NCBI GenBank assembly: GCA_016713825.1
Contig: JADJOJ010000001.1
Span: 186,001 to 250,000 of the forward strand
Reading direction: 5' to 3'
Length of the DNA stretch: 64,000 bases
Source: Candidatus Leptofilum gracile
GTDB taxonomy: Bacteria; Chloroflexota; Anaerolineae; Promineifilales; Promineifilaceae
Below are positions 1-10,136 of the stretch, in pieces (position 1 is the first letter of the stretch; every line of letters begins with the position of its first letter). The translations under genes were made by a program, and so were the position numbers. The notes under the pieces are model-generated. The model made no database searches. It was given only the letters and a program-made list of their open reading frames with translations, and was not told where the DNA came from.

Positions 1-2
1 GA

Positions 3-3000
3 CATTGCTGGGATTCTAACCATGAGACTTTTGATTATCCTTATTTGCGTCGCGTAGACAATGGATATGGGGCTACATTTGAGTTTACCTATAGCAGCAA
101 TACATTCCTAAAATATACGGGCGGCGGAGATTGTTCTCAAGGAGCAACTTATTATAATGTTTATGGATTGTCTCATTTTGTTACTGGGCTACGCATCTGG
201 GATGGGGTGCAAAATATTTATGGTACTGATCCAGCAACCAGTTGGCAGCTTGCTAGCTATGATCCTGCTGATGCCTGTTTCAATCATTATGAATCTTTTC
301 GCTACAACGGTACTTACTACACAAATGTTTGTCAGGGCGATGGTGAATTTGGAAGTACATTAGTCGGTTTTTATAAGGTAAGAACAGAGGTTCGTACCGG
401 AGACAATTCAGCAATATTAAGTCGCTCTGACACAGAATTTTATAAACAATCTAATGGATCTTTGCTTTTAGGATCGCCAAAATATCAATACACCTTCGAT
501 CCCGCCGATCTCACATACACACCTTTGGTGACCAAGTATTGGGAACGTGCATATGCTAGTGGCAGTACTGGCAGTTGTGCTAATGATTGTCCAAATACCG
601 GTTTATCCGCATTTTGGGCTCTGCTTCATCGGGAGCAAACAATTGTCCACAACCCAGCTACTGGAGATGTCTCCGAAACTTGGATAGTCAATCAATATTT
701 GCCGCAAGATCAAGGTGATGGTTCAAAACAGTGGGGGCAATTAACCAGGCAAATGGAGATTAGCGGCCCTTATGCTACCGGGCAGGTATTGCGCCGTTCG
801 CTTAATCTGTTTGCAGCCGATAACAATGAATGGCTACTCTATCCTTGGTACAACGGGATATGGAGTGCAGGGTGGATGCAGGAGCAAGCAACGGTTTCTT
901 TGTATGGGTCTAACACAGATCCAGATAATCAGTCGATAGATTGGGGGGATAAACTAACTTGGACACGCTCCGTATTAGTTGATGACAACACAACGGGGGT
1001 TGTCAATTGGCCCTCGGTTGATACTTTTTATGAATACAATTCATTTGGATTGCCTACAAAAGTTACCACTTTCGATAAATATGGGACTATTGGTGTTAAT
1101 CATGGGGTAACCCCAAACAATTGGTTGCCAGGCACCTTGGCCGGGAATGTAGCAGGTGTTGCGCCAGCAACAGCCCAGACACAGTATAGTGCAGATGGGC
1201 TCACCGTGAGTTGGGTTCAAAATGCTTTGGGAGCTACGCATAGAACCAACTTAGCTTATGGAGATAGCCGTTTCCCTTGGGCAGTTACTGGAATAACAGA
1301 CCCAAACGGTATCGTCTCAACGTATAGTTATGATTTAGCGGGACGCCTTTTAACTGTCAAACAGTCCAATCCTTCTGCTGGTGTAGGCGAGTTGACCACT
1401 GTTTCTTATGCTTATTCGCTAGTTGATCCACCCGGAACCACAATCAATAAAATTCTGCAAATAGACGAAACGATCGTTCCAAATGACAGCAATTTAACGG
1501 TTACCAATCGGCGCTTTTACGATGGTTTGGGGAGAGTTGTACAAGAGCGACAGTTTGACGTAGCTATTGACGGCAGCAGCAATAATGTGATTTGGCAAGA
1601 AACGCATTACAATGCTTTGGGTCAACCGACCTGCCAGATTCTGCCAAGCGGTACAAATACAGCCCAGTTTTATTGGCATGATTGTGCAAGCTATGCTAGT
1701 ACCAATACGAGCTACGATGTTTTGGGACGGCCGTTAATCGTTACTTCACCAGATGGAACTCAAAATTATTCATTAACCACTGGCTTAACGACTTTGACCT
1801 TCGATGCCAAAAACCAGATGACCCTATCTGAAACGGATCCGTTTGGGCGACTCATTAAAGTAGGCGAAATGCACGAGGTATATGATGCCTTTGCCTCTGG
1901 CCCGTTTGATGATGACCCAATTCATTGGACACGCGACAACGTGTTAACTGAGATTACAACGCTGAACGGTGAAGATGTCTTGAAAGTTGATGGTAATGTA
2001 TATTGGGGGCACTGGGGCGTCGTCCGGGAAAATTCGTATGACATTGAACCAGGTGAAACTGTCTTTCTCCGCTTTCAGTTTGATGATACGAACTTTGCAG
2101 GTCGCATAGGCTTATTGACTGACAAAGGTGGTTTTATAGGCATCATATCACATTCTGATGATTTATATGCTGATTACAATATTGGGGGATCAGACATTCC
2201 TATTGGATCAACTTCAATTTCCAGAGATGCAGGTGTTTGGTACCGTGCCAAAATTGATATTGATACAGAAGGACGCGTTACCTGGTTTGTCTGGCAAGAA
2301 GATGATCCGCATAACAGTGACAAACATTTTTATTACACATTGAATACCACAGCGAGCCGTGATTTTTACGATGATGCCAACTTCCGATTCTATATTCAAT
2401 CTGGCTCCGAGCAAAACACAACCACTACTCTTTATCTCTCAGATTATCAAAAGGGGAGTTTGTTAACAACTGATTATCAGTATGACATCCTGGATAACTT
2501 AACCAGCGTTACAGACGTATATGGCAATCAAACCACATTAAGTTACGATGCCGTTGGCCGCAAACTCAGCATGGACGACCCTGATATGGGTGCCTGGAGT
2601 TATGAATATGCTCCAGCGGGCAGCCTGATTGAGCAAACAGATGCCAACGGCAACAGCCTTTGCTTTACCTATGACAAGCTTGGCAGAATCGATACAAAAG
2701 AAATTGGCAGTTCCCCCTGCCCCGGCAACAACATCCTGGCCAGTTACTCCTACGATAATGCTACCAATGGTATTGGTCAGCTAAGTGCGGTTTACTGGGG
2801 ATCAGACCCGGCGCAGAATCATGACACGTTCTCCTATGACACGCTGGGCCGCATGTACCGACAGGAACGGGTGATTGGGGGTCGTCCCTATACCATGCAA
2901 ACCCTCAGCTACGATTCCCTAAATCGGCCGCTGCAGGTACAGTATCCCAATGGCGAAATCATCACCATGGCCTATGACCATGAAGGTGCGAACAGCTTAA

Positions 3001-5930
3001 CAGCGGGAACCGACGCCTTAGTTAGCGACGTGCGCTACAATGCCATGGGCCAGCTAGAGTATATTGACCGCGTACATTCCTGGAATTTGGATACCAACTT
3101 TGAATACTCTGGAGCCAGTGGCAACTTCCGCTTGGAAGAGATCGTCAATGGGAACACCACAGACAACCGTCCAGATTTCACCTACCAATATGATAATGTA
3201 GGGAATGTCATCACCATGACTACTGCTACCGGAGGTTATGGCACTGATACGCAAGCCTTCACTTATGACAGCTTGAACCGTCTGGTAACGGCCGTTGCCA
3301 ACGGCAACGTAGCCAATTATACCCACAACTATACCTATGATGCGCTCGGCAACATAGAAAATTTTGCCGGGGTCAATTATGGTTATGAAGATCCGGATCA
3401 TGTCCATGCCGTGACTGACCTCAATGGTGTGCAGAAGTTCTGGTACGATGCCAATGGCAACATGGTGGGTCGTATTGATGAAGATGGACAATTTACCCAG
3501 CTTTTTGATCAAGAGAATCGGCTTGTCTATGTTGTTGATCATGAAGATCATACATTTTCCGATTCGTTTAATACCAAAGACACAAATAGTTGGTTATTCA
3601 ACTCTAGTCAAGTAGTGCCTCATAACTTGCCTGGTGCCGGAAACGTTATACAAAGTAGTGGGGCAGGCGACAATACCTGGAATGGTAACTTCAGAAGAAC
3701 TGACTTTAGTATAGAGAGTGGCGAAAGCGTTCGGCTGGAGTTCCAGGTGACAGGCACAAACACATTTGCCCATTTTGGCCTAGAAACAGATGGAGGCTGG
3801 GGGGTTAACGGCAGCCGCTTCGCGCTGATTGCCAACAACAACGTTTTTGATGTGCAAGAACGGGTAGGAAGTGATAACGCTGTTTCCACCAGATTACCCT
3901 TAACGGCACAAACCAATACTTGGTATGTCCTTACCCTTGTTGTTGATGATACAAATGGGCTTGCACTACATCTTTATCCAAAAGATGCACCAGACACCGC
4001 TGCTGCCTACTATCAAACATCAATACCTTTTCCTGAAGGTGAGAGTTGGCGTTTCCACCATTGGATTTACCGTGATATTGCTTATATTGATAATTATAGT
4101 GAGCAGCCTTTCACTGGTTTTTCCTATGACGCCTCCGGGATGCGCCTGACACAAACATGGGGCGAGAGCGTTAAATACACACCCTTCCCTGGCTATGAAG
4201 AAGAAGTGCGCCAACCTGTTTCGGCAGGAACTATGGCCGCGGCACCGCTGAATGGTGGGCCGACAGCATTTGCTGGCCCAGTCGCACCAATTAAACAACA
4301 AACTGAAGAACTCGCATCGTCGGCAACAACCGTTGACTTCATAAAATTTGCTCTCCCGCTGATTCTACTGGCAGGCCTCTCTATGTTATATCTGGCAGAG
4401 CTAAGCCGCTGGTACTGGCGAAACAAAAGAAGAAACCAGACGCTCTCACGAGGAGCCTTGGCCAGCCTGTTCTTGCTGCTGCTCGTGGCTGGATGGATTA
4501 AATGGACACAGCAGGTTGTGGCGCTTGAGGTTGAAACAACAAATGTGAATGCCCTTGATGAGGAGGAAATTTCTGCCGCTGTTGCCCCCGGGCAAATTCA
4601 GGACAAGGGTCAATCGATGGCCCTGCAAAGTGGCTTCCCGACGACTGGCGTACTGGATGATTTTAACCGGGCCAATGGGCCTATTGGCAGCAGTTGGTCA
4701 GGTGATACAGGGGGTTATACAATCAACAATAGCCGTTTAGACGTTGGCTATGATGAAGACATCTATTGGAACAGCACAAGCTATGCCACCGATCAGGAAG
4801 TCTTTATAACCCTACGCACTGTGGATAACAGCGGCACAGAGATCGGCTTGATTCTTAAAGCGCAAAGCAACAGTGGGTACAGTTCAGGGCTCATTGACCT
4901 TGTGTATGACCCTGTGAATGACCGGGTTCAGGTTTGGACCTATGCCAATAGCACGGGTTGGGTACAGCATGGCAGCAACATCTCTGTGACGTTTGCCCAC
5001 AACGACCAGTTTGGTGCCCGCGCCAGTGCCGATGGGACAGTGGAGATTTTCAAAAACGGCAGTTCCATTGGTACCCGCGATGTGAGCAGCTGGCCCTATG
5101 CAGCCAACGGCGGCTACATTGGTTTGTTTAACTTGAGTGCCGAGAATGCTGTATTGGATAATTTTGGGGGTGGCACGGTGGGTCAAACGCCGACGCCCAC
5201 ACCAACCAATACATCAATGCCGCCGACCGCTACGGCAACTGCTACGGGCACTGCAACGAGTACAGCAACTGCCACTGCGCTAGCTACAGCCACGGCTACA
5301 GCAACACAGATGGGAACGGCAACACCTACATCTACAGCTACCTCAACGACATCGCCTACGGCGACTGGGGTGCCACCGAATGGCTTCCCAACGACTGGTG
5401 TGCTGGATGATTTTAACCGGGCCAATGGGTCTATTGGCAGCAACTGGTCTGGCGTGACGACAGGGTATGCTATCAGCAACGGCCGTTTAGACTCTAACAA
5501 TGGCGGAGACATTTATTGGGATAGCACCAGTTTTGGCGCTGAGCAAGAAGCGTTTGTAACCTTGCTCACAGTGGATACCAACGGTATAGAGATTGGTCTC
5601 ATCCTCAAAGCGCAGAGCAATAATGATATCAGTCCGGGGCTGCTTAACATTATTTATGATCCGAGGAATGAGTACGTTGAGATTTGGACCTATGCCAACT
5701 CAACAGGCTGGGTGCAGCATGGGGCTGACCTGCCGGTGACGTTTATCAATAATGACCAGTTTGGTGCCCGCGCCAGTGCTGATGGAACAGTGGAGCTGTT
5801 CAAAAATGGCAGTTCCATTGGCACGCGCGACGTAAGCAGCTGGCCCTATGCAGCCAGTGGGGTTACATTGGCTTATGGAACTATAGCGCGCCAAACGCCA
5901 TCGAGGATGATTTTGGGGGCGGCACGGTGA
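3..5930 (+). CDS. RHS/YD-repeat polymorphic toxin, N-terminal part (5' partial, frameshifted at 3')
   Basis: The frame is open to the left window edge, so the true start lies outside; the first in-window start-like codon is a TTG at 45. The product is a giant secreted RHS protein whose YD repeats build a shell around a C-terminal toxin. YD motifs such as YSYDLAGRL, YDGLGRVV, YDVLGRP, SYDAVGRK and FTYDSLNRL recur to about nt 3480. Two beta-sandwich (concanavalin-like) segments interrupt the repeats near nt 1870-2450 and 3550-4110. Two hydrophobic membrane-like stretches follow at about nt 4335-4400 and 4455-4510. Then comes a duplicated lectin-like domain with a Thr/Pro/Ala linker. The frame ends early: compared with the first copy of the duplicated domain, one base is missing in the GGGG run at 5859-5862. 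Restoring it joins this gene to the next one. Adjacent domains suggest cell-surface carbohydrate binding (inference). Confidence 0.85.
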   Translation, partial: HCWDSNHETFDYPYLRRVDNGYGATFEFTYSSNTFLKYTGGGDCSQGATYYNVYGLSHFVTGLRIWDGVQNIYGTDPATSWQLASYDPADACFNHYESFRYNGTYYTNVCQGDGEFGSTLVGFYKVRTEVRTGDNSAILSRSDTEFYKQSNGSLLLGSPKYQYTFDPADLTYTPLVTKYWERAYASGSTGSCANDCPNTGLSAFWALLHREQTIVHNPATGDVSETWIVNQYLPQDQGDGSKQWGQLTRQMEISGPYATGQVLRRSLNLFAADNNEWLLYPWYNGIWSAGWMQEQATVSLYGSNTDPDNQSIDWGDKLTWTRSVLVDDNTTGVVNWPSVDTFYEYNSFGLPTKVTTFDKYGTIGVNHGVTPNNWLPGTLAGNVAGVAPATAQTQYSADGLTVSWVQNALGATHRTNLAYGDSRFPWAVTGITDPNGIVSTYSYDLAGRLLTVKQSNPSAGVGELTTVSYAYSLVDPPGTTINKILQIDETIVPNDSNLTVTNRRFYDGLGRVVQERQFDVAIDGSSNNVIWQETHYNALGQPTCQILPSGTNTAQFYWHDCASYASTNTSYDVLGRPLIVTSPDGTQNYSLTTGLTTLTFDAKNQMTLSETDPFGRLIKVGEMHEVYDAFASGPFDDDPIHWTRDNVLTEITTLNGEDVLKVDGNVYWGHWGVVRENSYDIEPGETVFLRFQFDDTNFAGRIGLLTDKGGFIGIISHSDDLYADYNIGGSDIPIGSTSISRDAGVWYRAKIDIDTEGRVTWFVWQEDDPHNSDKHFYYTLNTTASRDFYDDANFRFYIQSGSEQNTTTTLYLSDYQKGSLLTTDYQYDILDNLTSVTDVYGNQTTLSYDAVGRKLSMDDPDMGAWSYEYAPAGSLIEQTDANGNSLCFTYDKLGRIDTKEIGSSPCPGNNILASYSYDNATNGIGQLSAVYWGSDPAQNHDTFSYDTLGRMYRQERVIGGRPYTMQTLSYDSLNRPLQVQYPNGEIITMAYDHEGANSLTAGTDALVSDVRYNAMGQLEYIDRVHSWNLDTNFEYSGASGNFRLEEIVNGNTTDNRPDFTYQYDNVGNVITMTTATGGYGTDTQAFTYDSLNRLVTAVANGNVANYTHNYTYDALGNIENFAGVNYGYEDPDHVHAVTDLNGVQKFWYDANGNMVGRIDEDGQFTQLFDQENRLVYVVDHEDHTFSDSFNTKDTNSWLFNSSQVVPHNLPGAGNVIQSSGAGDNTWNGNFRRTDFSIESGESVRLEFQVTGTNTFAHFGLETDGGWGVNGSRFALIANNNVFDVQERVGSDNAVSTRLPLTAQTNTWYVLTLVVDDTNGLALHLYPKDAPDTAAAYYQTSIPFPEGESWRFHHWIYRDIAYIDNYSEQPFTGFSYDASGMRLTQTWGESVKYTPFPGYEEEVRQPVSAGTMAAAPLNGGPTAFAGPVAPIKQQTEELASSATTVDFIKFALPLILLAGLSMLYLAELSRWYWRNKRRNQTLSRGALASLFLLLLVAGWIKWTQQVVALEVETTNVNALDEEEISAAVAPGQIQDKGQSMALQSGFPTTGVLDDFNRANGPIGSSWSGDTGGYTINNSRLDVGYDEDIYWNSTSYATDQEVFITLRTVDNSGTEIGLILKAQSNSGYSSGLIDLVYDPVNDRVQVWTYANSTGWVQHGSNISVTFAHNDQFGARASADGTVEIFKNGSSIGTRDVSSWPYAANGGYIGLFNLSAENAVLDNFGGGTVGQTPTPTPTNTSMPPTATATATGTATSTATATALATATATATQMGTATPTSTATSTTSPTATGVPPNGFPTTGVLDDFNRANGSIGSNWSGVTTGYAISNGRLDSNNGGDIYWDSTSFGAEQEAFVTLLTVDTNGIEIGLILKAQSNNDISPGLLNIIYDPRNEYVEIWTYANSTGWVQHGADLPVTFINNDQFGARASADGTVELFKNGSSIGTRDVSSWPYAASGVTLAYGTIARQTPSRMILGAAR
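4633..5930 (+). repeat. tandem duplication of a concanavalin-like domain inside the RHS gene
   Basis: Two copies of a domain of about 180 residues start at about nt 4633 and 5383, separated by a Thr/Ala/Pro linker at about 5187-5372. Shared landmarks are GVLDDFNRANG, IGLILKAQSN, WTYANSTGWVQHG and DGTVE-FKNGSSIGTRDV. Nucleotide similarity is high, so the duplication looks recent. The second copy carries the frameshift, visible because the first copy is an internal reference. Confidence 0.85.
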
Positions 5931-8900
5931 GTCAAACGCCCACGCCCACACCAACAGCAACAAACACCGTCACCCCAACAGCGCCAGCTTGCAGTTACGG
6001 CCCCTATGACCTGAGCCAAAACAGCCGAATTGAGGCAGAGAATTTCCGCTGTGGCGGTGAAAGCGTTGGCTTCCATGAAGATTTGGCCGCCGATACAGGC
6101 CCCGGCAGTGGAGATTACCGTACTGATGTGAGTACAGCAGGGCCAGATTTACAAACCACAACGGATGTAGGGGGTGGTTATAACTTAGGCTGGACGCGGT
6201 CGGGAGAATGGCTAGAGTACGAAATTATTGCCACACAAGCAGGGGCGTATGACGTTACCCTACGCTATGCGTCGGCAACAGGCAACACACCGGCGGCTCG
6301 CCTGACAGTTGAGCAAGGCGGCACCGTGATTGATGATTCTGGCGTGCTGAATTTGGCGGCAACCGGTGACCCCCAAAATTGGGCAGACTATGTGGTGACC
6401 CTTAACCTGGCTCAGGGAAACAACATCTTGCGCTTAACCATTGAGGCTGAACGCGGCAATTTCAACTATTTTGACATCCAACTAGTGGCAACACCGACAC
6501 CTACGGCAACCGCTACTGCTACAGGGCCAACGGTGACCCCCTCTGTAACTGCGTCTGCTACGTCCTCGCCGACGGCCACGTCTACAGTAACATCCGGCTC
6601 TGTGCCGCAACCGTGGGTGAATGGTGATATGGGCGATGTGGGAGCGGTTGGTACAGCCAGTGAAGCAGGCGGAACCTTTACCGTTGCTGGTGCTGGGGCT
6701 GATATTGGCGGCACGGCTGATGCCTTCCACTATGTTTACCAGCCGCTGGCGGGTGATGGCAGCATTGTGGTGCGGGTTGCCAGCCAGACGACGCCTGCTT
6801 ACTGGAGCCGTGCCGGGGTGATGATGCGGGAGAGCCTTGCCGCCGATTCGCCTCATGTGATGGCAGCCGTTATGTCTCGGGCAAACCGCATACAAACTTT
6901 CCAGCGCAGTACGACTGGTGGCACAACGACGACATATCCTTCGACCCCTAATGACGCTGCGCCCATTTGGCTAAGGTTGGAGCGCGTAGGCAGCACCATT
7001 ATTAGCTCCCGGTCGGATGATGGGGTGACCTGGACGCAGTTGGAGAGCTTGTCTACAACGATGAGCGGGACGATCTATGTGGGGATGGCGGTGACTTCTT
7101 ATAGCTATAGCACGCTGTCTACGGCCATGTTTGATAATGTGGTGGTTACCGGGGGCGGGGCAACGGCTACGCCAACAGCGACAAACACAGCCACACCAAC
7201 ACACACGCCCACAGCAACGGCAACGGCCAACAGCACGGCGACGCCAACAAACACGCCTCCGTCAGCCGGAGACCTTAGTGGTATCGTCCGGTATTTAAGT
7301 GGTACCTACATTCGCTGGGAAAATGTAAACGTGATGTTGTTTGACGATAGTACATCAACATTGCTCTCAACGACGGCTACCGATGAAAATGGTTATTATC
7401 AGTTCACTCAGCTGCCAGCGGGAAGTTACCGAGTTATTGCTTGCGGCTATATTGGTACAGAAATATATGGCGGTGAACGGATCACCTCAACCGTACCTAA
7501 TCCATATCTAGATGTTTTTGCCAACCATGAAACCTGCCCCATTGAAATAGAACCACCAATAACGCCGCAGACGGTTACCATTTATGCAGCGGGGACGCCG
7601 GGGGATGATGGCATTTACCCGACGATGGAGTTGCGCATTAATGATGAGACTGTGGCCACCTTCACGGATGTGCAGGGTGATCCGGGGCAACGTGATTTCC
7701 TGGCGTTTACCTACACCAATAATTATTGGCCTGTTGATGTGACGACAGTGAAGGTGGCGTTTGTGAATGACAGCGGCCCGCGCAATTTGTATGTGGATAA
7801 GATTGTGGTGGGGGGTGTGATTTATGAGACGGAAGCGCCGACGACGTATTCAACCGGCACGTACAGCAGTGGGACGAACTGTGATGCTGATTACAAGCAG
7901 AATGAAGGGCTGCATTGCAATGGGTACTTCCAGTATGGGGTGCGGGTGCAGCGGACGACGTACAGCATTGCGGGGCAAGCGATTGGCATGCGCATTGTGG
8001 GCAACCCAGACGGGGGCAATGGGCTGTATTATATGCACACAGACCACCTGGGCAGCACCAGCACGTTGAGCTACCTGGCCGATGATGGCACGGCGAATAT
8101 TGTGGCAGACGCGCGGGCGATGTATGCGCCGTTTGGCGATTACCGGCTGGAGCCGACGGGTGAGTACACGGACCGGGGCTACACGGGCCACCTGGGGAAC
8201 AACAGCGGCAGCAACGACATTGGGCTGATATACATGAACGCCCGTTTTTATGTGCCAACTCTTAACCGCTGGTTGTCTCCCGACACAATTGTACCAGACC
8301 CCACCAACCCGCAAAGCTTCAATAGATACAGCTATGTGAGAAACAACCCTGTCAACTTCACTGACCCAACAGGTCATCGAGATACTCCTTTTGACGGGGG
8401 TGGGGGAGGGCCTCCCAATAACACAAATCTCATCCTTCTACCTAAGGACGAAGCGGAAGAAATTCTGGAAAGCGCTGAGCATGGTGCTCTTTCAGGAGCT
8501 TCTATGCTTCCCTATTTGGATACGGGGGATGATTTGGCAACCCTGTTCACAGGCTGTAGTTATGCTTGCCAAGCAGGTTATGAAGAACCTGTTGGTTGGG
8601 GGTGGAGAGCTTTTGCTGGCGCCAGTGTATTTTTACCCATTGGGGTAAGCTCCGCTCGAACGGCAGTTGGTTTAGTGGATGATGCTGGATCTGCTCTCAG
8701 GAGAATAGCAGGCTACGGAGATGATTTAGCGGGGCTGCCACCAGTAAAACCATCAATTCTTGATGACGCAGTGGCTAGTTTTAGACCACGTACATTTAGT
8801 GTTAACGGCGAAGGATTTCACCTTTCACAAGAAAGGATGGAACATATATTGGCACGTCACCATCCTAATTATTGGCAAGGTGGTACAACGGTAAGTCACG

Positions 8901-9109
8901 CACTAGATGCCGACATTAGTGTTGACAATGTAGCAGGTTTGGTTCAATCTACTATACAAAATGGATATAGTTCACGTGTGATTCGTGGAAATGGTTCGCA
9001 AGTATATATTGGTACAGTCAACGGAAATCGCTATCGAGTAATAGTAGCTGGCCCAGGAGACGCGACTCATGCTGCTGGACATATAGTACAGTTTACTCCT
9101 TTACCGTAA
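5927..9109 (+). CDS. RHS polymorphic toxin, C-terminal part: carbohydrate-binding modules, RHS core and toxin tip
   Basis: This is the continuation of the preceding gene after the frameshift. The ATG at 5927 overlaps the previous stop and has no convincing ribosome site. It is probably not a separate start. Domains in order: Pro/Thr linker; CBM6-like module (residues about 25-185, motif RIEAENF, GEWLEYEI); linker; beta-sandwich domain (about 225-410); linker; carboxypeptidase-regulatory/SdrD-B-like fold (about 445-535, ATDENGYYQFTQLPAGSY); xylan-binding-like domain (about 545-625); canonical RHS core (about 695-820, DHLGSTSTLSY, GYTGHL, LIYMNARFYVPTLNRWLSPD, NRYSYVRNNPVNFTDPTG). After the core comes a hydrophobic stretch and a tip of about 110 residues with HLSQERMEHILARHHPNYW. 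The His-rich motif suggests a nuclease, possibly of the BECR/EndoU type, but I cannot place the family with certainty. Confidence 0.85.
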   Translation: MSQTPTPTPTATNTVTPTAPACSYGPYDLSQNSRIEAENFRCGGESVGFHEDLAADTGPGSGDYRTDVSTAGPDLQTTTDVGGGYNLGWTRSGEWLEYEIIATQAGAYDVTLRYASATGNTPAARLTVEQGGTVIDDSGVLNLAATGDPQNWADYVVTLNLAQGNNILRLTIEAERGNFNYFDIQLVATPTPTATATATGPTVTPSVTASATSSPTATSTVTSGSVPQPWVNGDMGDVGAVGTASEAGGTFTVAGAGADIGGTADAFHYVYQPLAGDGSIVVRVASQTTPAYWSRAGVMMRESLAADSPHVMAAVMSRANRIQTFQRSTTGGTTTTYPSTPNDAAPIWLRLERVGSTIISSRSDDGVTWTQLESLSTTMSGTIYVGMAVTSYSYSTLSTAMFDNVVVTGGGATATPTATNTATPTHTPTATATANSTATPTNTPPSAGDLSGIVRYLSGTYIRWENVNVMLFDDSTSTLLSTTATDENGYYQFTQLPAGSYRVIACGYIGTEIYGGERITSTVPNPYLDVFANHETCPIEIEPPITPQTVTIYAAGTPGDDGIYPTMELRINDETVATFTDVQGDPGQRDFLAFTYTNNYWPVDVTTVKVAFVNDSGPRNLYVDKIVVGGVIYETEAPTTYSTGTYSSGTNCDADYKQNEGLHCNGYFQYGVRVQRTTYSIAGQAIGMRIVGNPDGGNGLYYMHTDHLGSTSTLSYLADDGTANIVADARAMYAPFGDYRLEPTGEYTDRGYTGHLGNNSGSNDIGLIYMNARFYVPTLNRWLSPDTIVPDPTNPQSFNRYSYVRNNPVNFTDPTGHRDTPFDGGGGGPPNNTNLILLPKDEAEEILESAEHGALSGASMLPYLDTGDDLATLFTGCSYACQAGYEEPVGWGWRAFAGASVFLPIGVSSARTAVGLVDDAGSALRRIAGYGDDLAGLPPVKPSILDDAVASFRPRTFSVNGEGFHLSQERMEHILARHHPNYWQGGTTVSHALDADISVDNVAGLVQSTIQNGYSSRVIRGNGSQVYIGTVNGNRYRVIVAGPGDATHAAGHIVQFTPLP

Positions 9110-9130
9110 ATATAACGACCGACAAGTATT

Positions 9131-9700
9131 ATGGACAACCTAGAAATTAGTTTTTTGCTACGTGTTAATCAGAAGTTTTTCGATGAGCTTGAGATTGCTA
9201 AAGACTTACCCAATTTCAAAAGGATGAGGCAATCAAAGAATTACGAACTCGTTAGAATGGAGGGAGCCATTTCTATCTTATTTAATGGTAGAGAAATTTT
9301 GGGGAAAAATTATCGAGAAGAAATTTATGATGTTGATTTTGATACCCCTGCTTTGCTAGATGGAAAATCATGTGAAGAATATTTACCTATTTCTGGACAC
9401 TACCTTTGTCTCTGCCCAAAAGGAGATCAGGTTATGTATGAAGTTAAATCAGTGCAAGCAAAAAAGGTATTAATAACACAGTCTCTTCCCCTGATACCTT
9501 TTATTCAGAAGTGGAGCTACATGAAATATCGCTTAATGAGATTAGCTGCATTTTTGCACGATAATGAATACAAACTTGTAGATTGGGAAACTTGGGGTTT
9601 TGGTACCAATAAATGGAAAGGCATCGTTGGGACTGCAAAAATAAATGCTATTATCCACAACGATTTAGTTGACGTACTGACATCTACCGAATACAGGTAA
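9131..9700 (+). CDS. candidate immunity protein for the RHS toxin
   Basis: A 189-residue cytosolic protein with no signal peptide or membrane segment, starting 21 bases after the RHS stop. I do not recognise the family. In RHS and other polymorphic toxin loci the small gene directly downstream of the toxin tip encodes the cognate immunity protein, so position is the main evidence. Composition is AT-rich like the toxin tip and unlike the GC-rich neighbours to the right, which suggests toxin and immunity arrived together. The C-terminal half is Trp-rich (WSYMKYRL, WETWGFGTNKWKG). Confidence 0.6.
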   Translation: MDNLEISFLLRVNQKFFDELEIAKDLPNFKRMRQSKNYELVRMEGAISILFNGREILGKNYREEIYDVDFDTPALLDGKSCEEYLPISGHYLCLCPKGDQVMYEVKSVQAKKVLITQSLPLIPFIQKWSYMKYRLMRLAAFLHDNEYKLVDWETWGFGTNKWKGIVGTAKINAIIHNDLVDVLTSTEYR

Positions 9701-10100
9701 ACGAGTTGACTATATGCTTGCCTCAACATTCTTAGGCTCCCCTGCTGCGGGCGGGTCTTCATGCTCGCGAGCTGTGGCCCCACTCCCTGCTCTGGACGGG
9801 TCTTCTAAATTGCGGGCGGTGGCCGCCTCTCAGTCCCGAAGGGCTGCTCCCCCTGCTGTGGTCGGGTCTTCACGGTGGGCTGTGCCACTTGCCTTGCCTG
9901 TTGCAGGTCTGGTTAAGCGGTAGCGGCAGCAACGAATTTGAGTAAATAGCGAATGGGCTGAATTGTTGACGAGGAACGGCCGGATTAATTGTGAATGGTG
10001 AACGGTTAATTGTGAATTTTTAAGGGGGTGGTTTCAGCTTGTCACGCCGTCACCCTTTCCCGTTATCAATGGGAAACAGCCGATGTGCTGCCTGTCTGTG
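9701..10100. repeat. gene-free stretch made of dispersed repeats
   Basis: No credible gene. Nt 9735-9905 is a GC-rich mosaic with the recurring phrase GGGTCTTC. It contains a 35-nt block (9819-9853) and a 14-nt block (9795-9808) that recur exactly at 11582-11616 and 11558-11571, so the pair brackets the TA genes between them. Nt 9975-9995 is the first of four copies of a 21-mer starting AACGGCCG and ending ATTGTGAA; the others are at 10792, 11692 and 13468. Short open frames here encode only the repeat. Confidence 0.75.
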
Positions 10101-10101
10101 C

Positions 10102-10107
10102 TATAAT
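10102..10107 (+). promoter_or_regulatory. extended -10 promoter for the DUF433/DUF5615 pair
   Basis: TATAAT preceded by TGTGC, 29 nt before the antitoxin start. No clear -35 box at 16-18 nt spacing. The same TGC-TANAAT pattern occurs before other genes in the window. Confidence 0.5.
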
Positions 10108-10136
10108 GCAGCCAGCAAAAATGCGGAGGCATTGTT

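Noticed and set aside
5187..5372. Thr/Ala-rich stretch that looks like a CRISPR or minisatellite
   Set aside because: It is an in-frame Thr/Pro/Ala linker of the RHS protein; unit lengths are irregular and there are no spacers.
5859..5930. Programmed ribosomal frameshift at GGGG
   Set aside because: No canonical slippery heptamer and no downstream pseudoknot recognised; an indel is the simpler reading, so recoding is kept only as a possibility.
9714..9923. 69-codon frame in the 9.7 kb repeat region
   Set aside because: Encodes only repeat (AASQSRRAAPP) and recurs in the repeat at 11582; no ribosome site.
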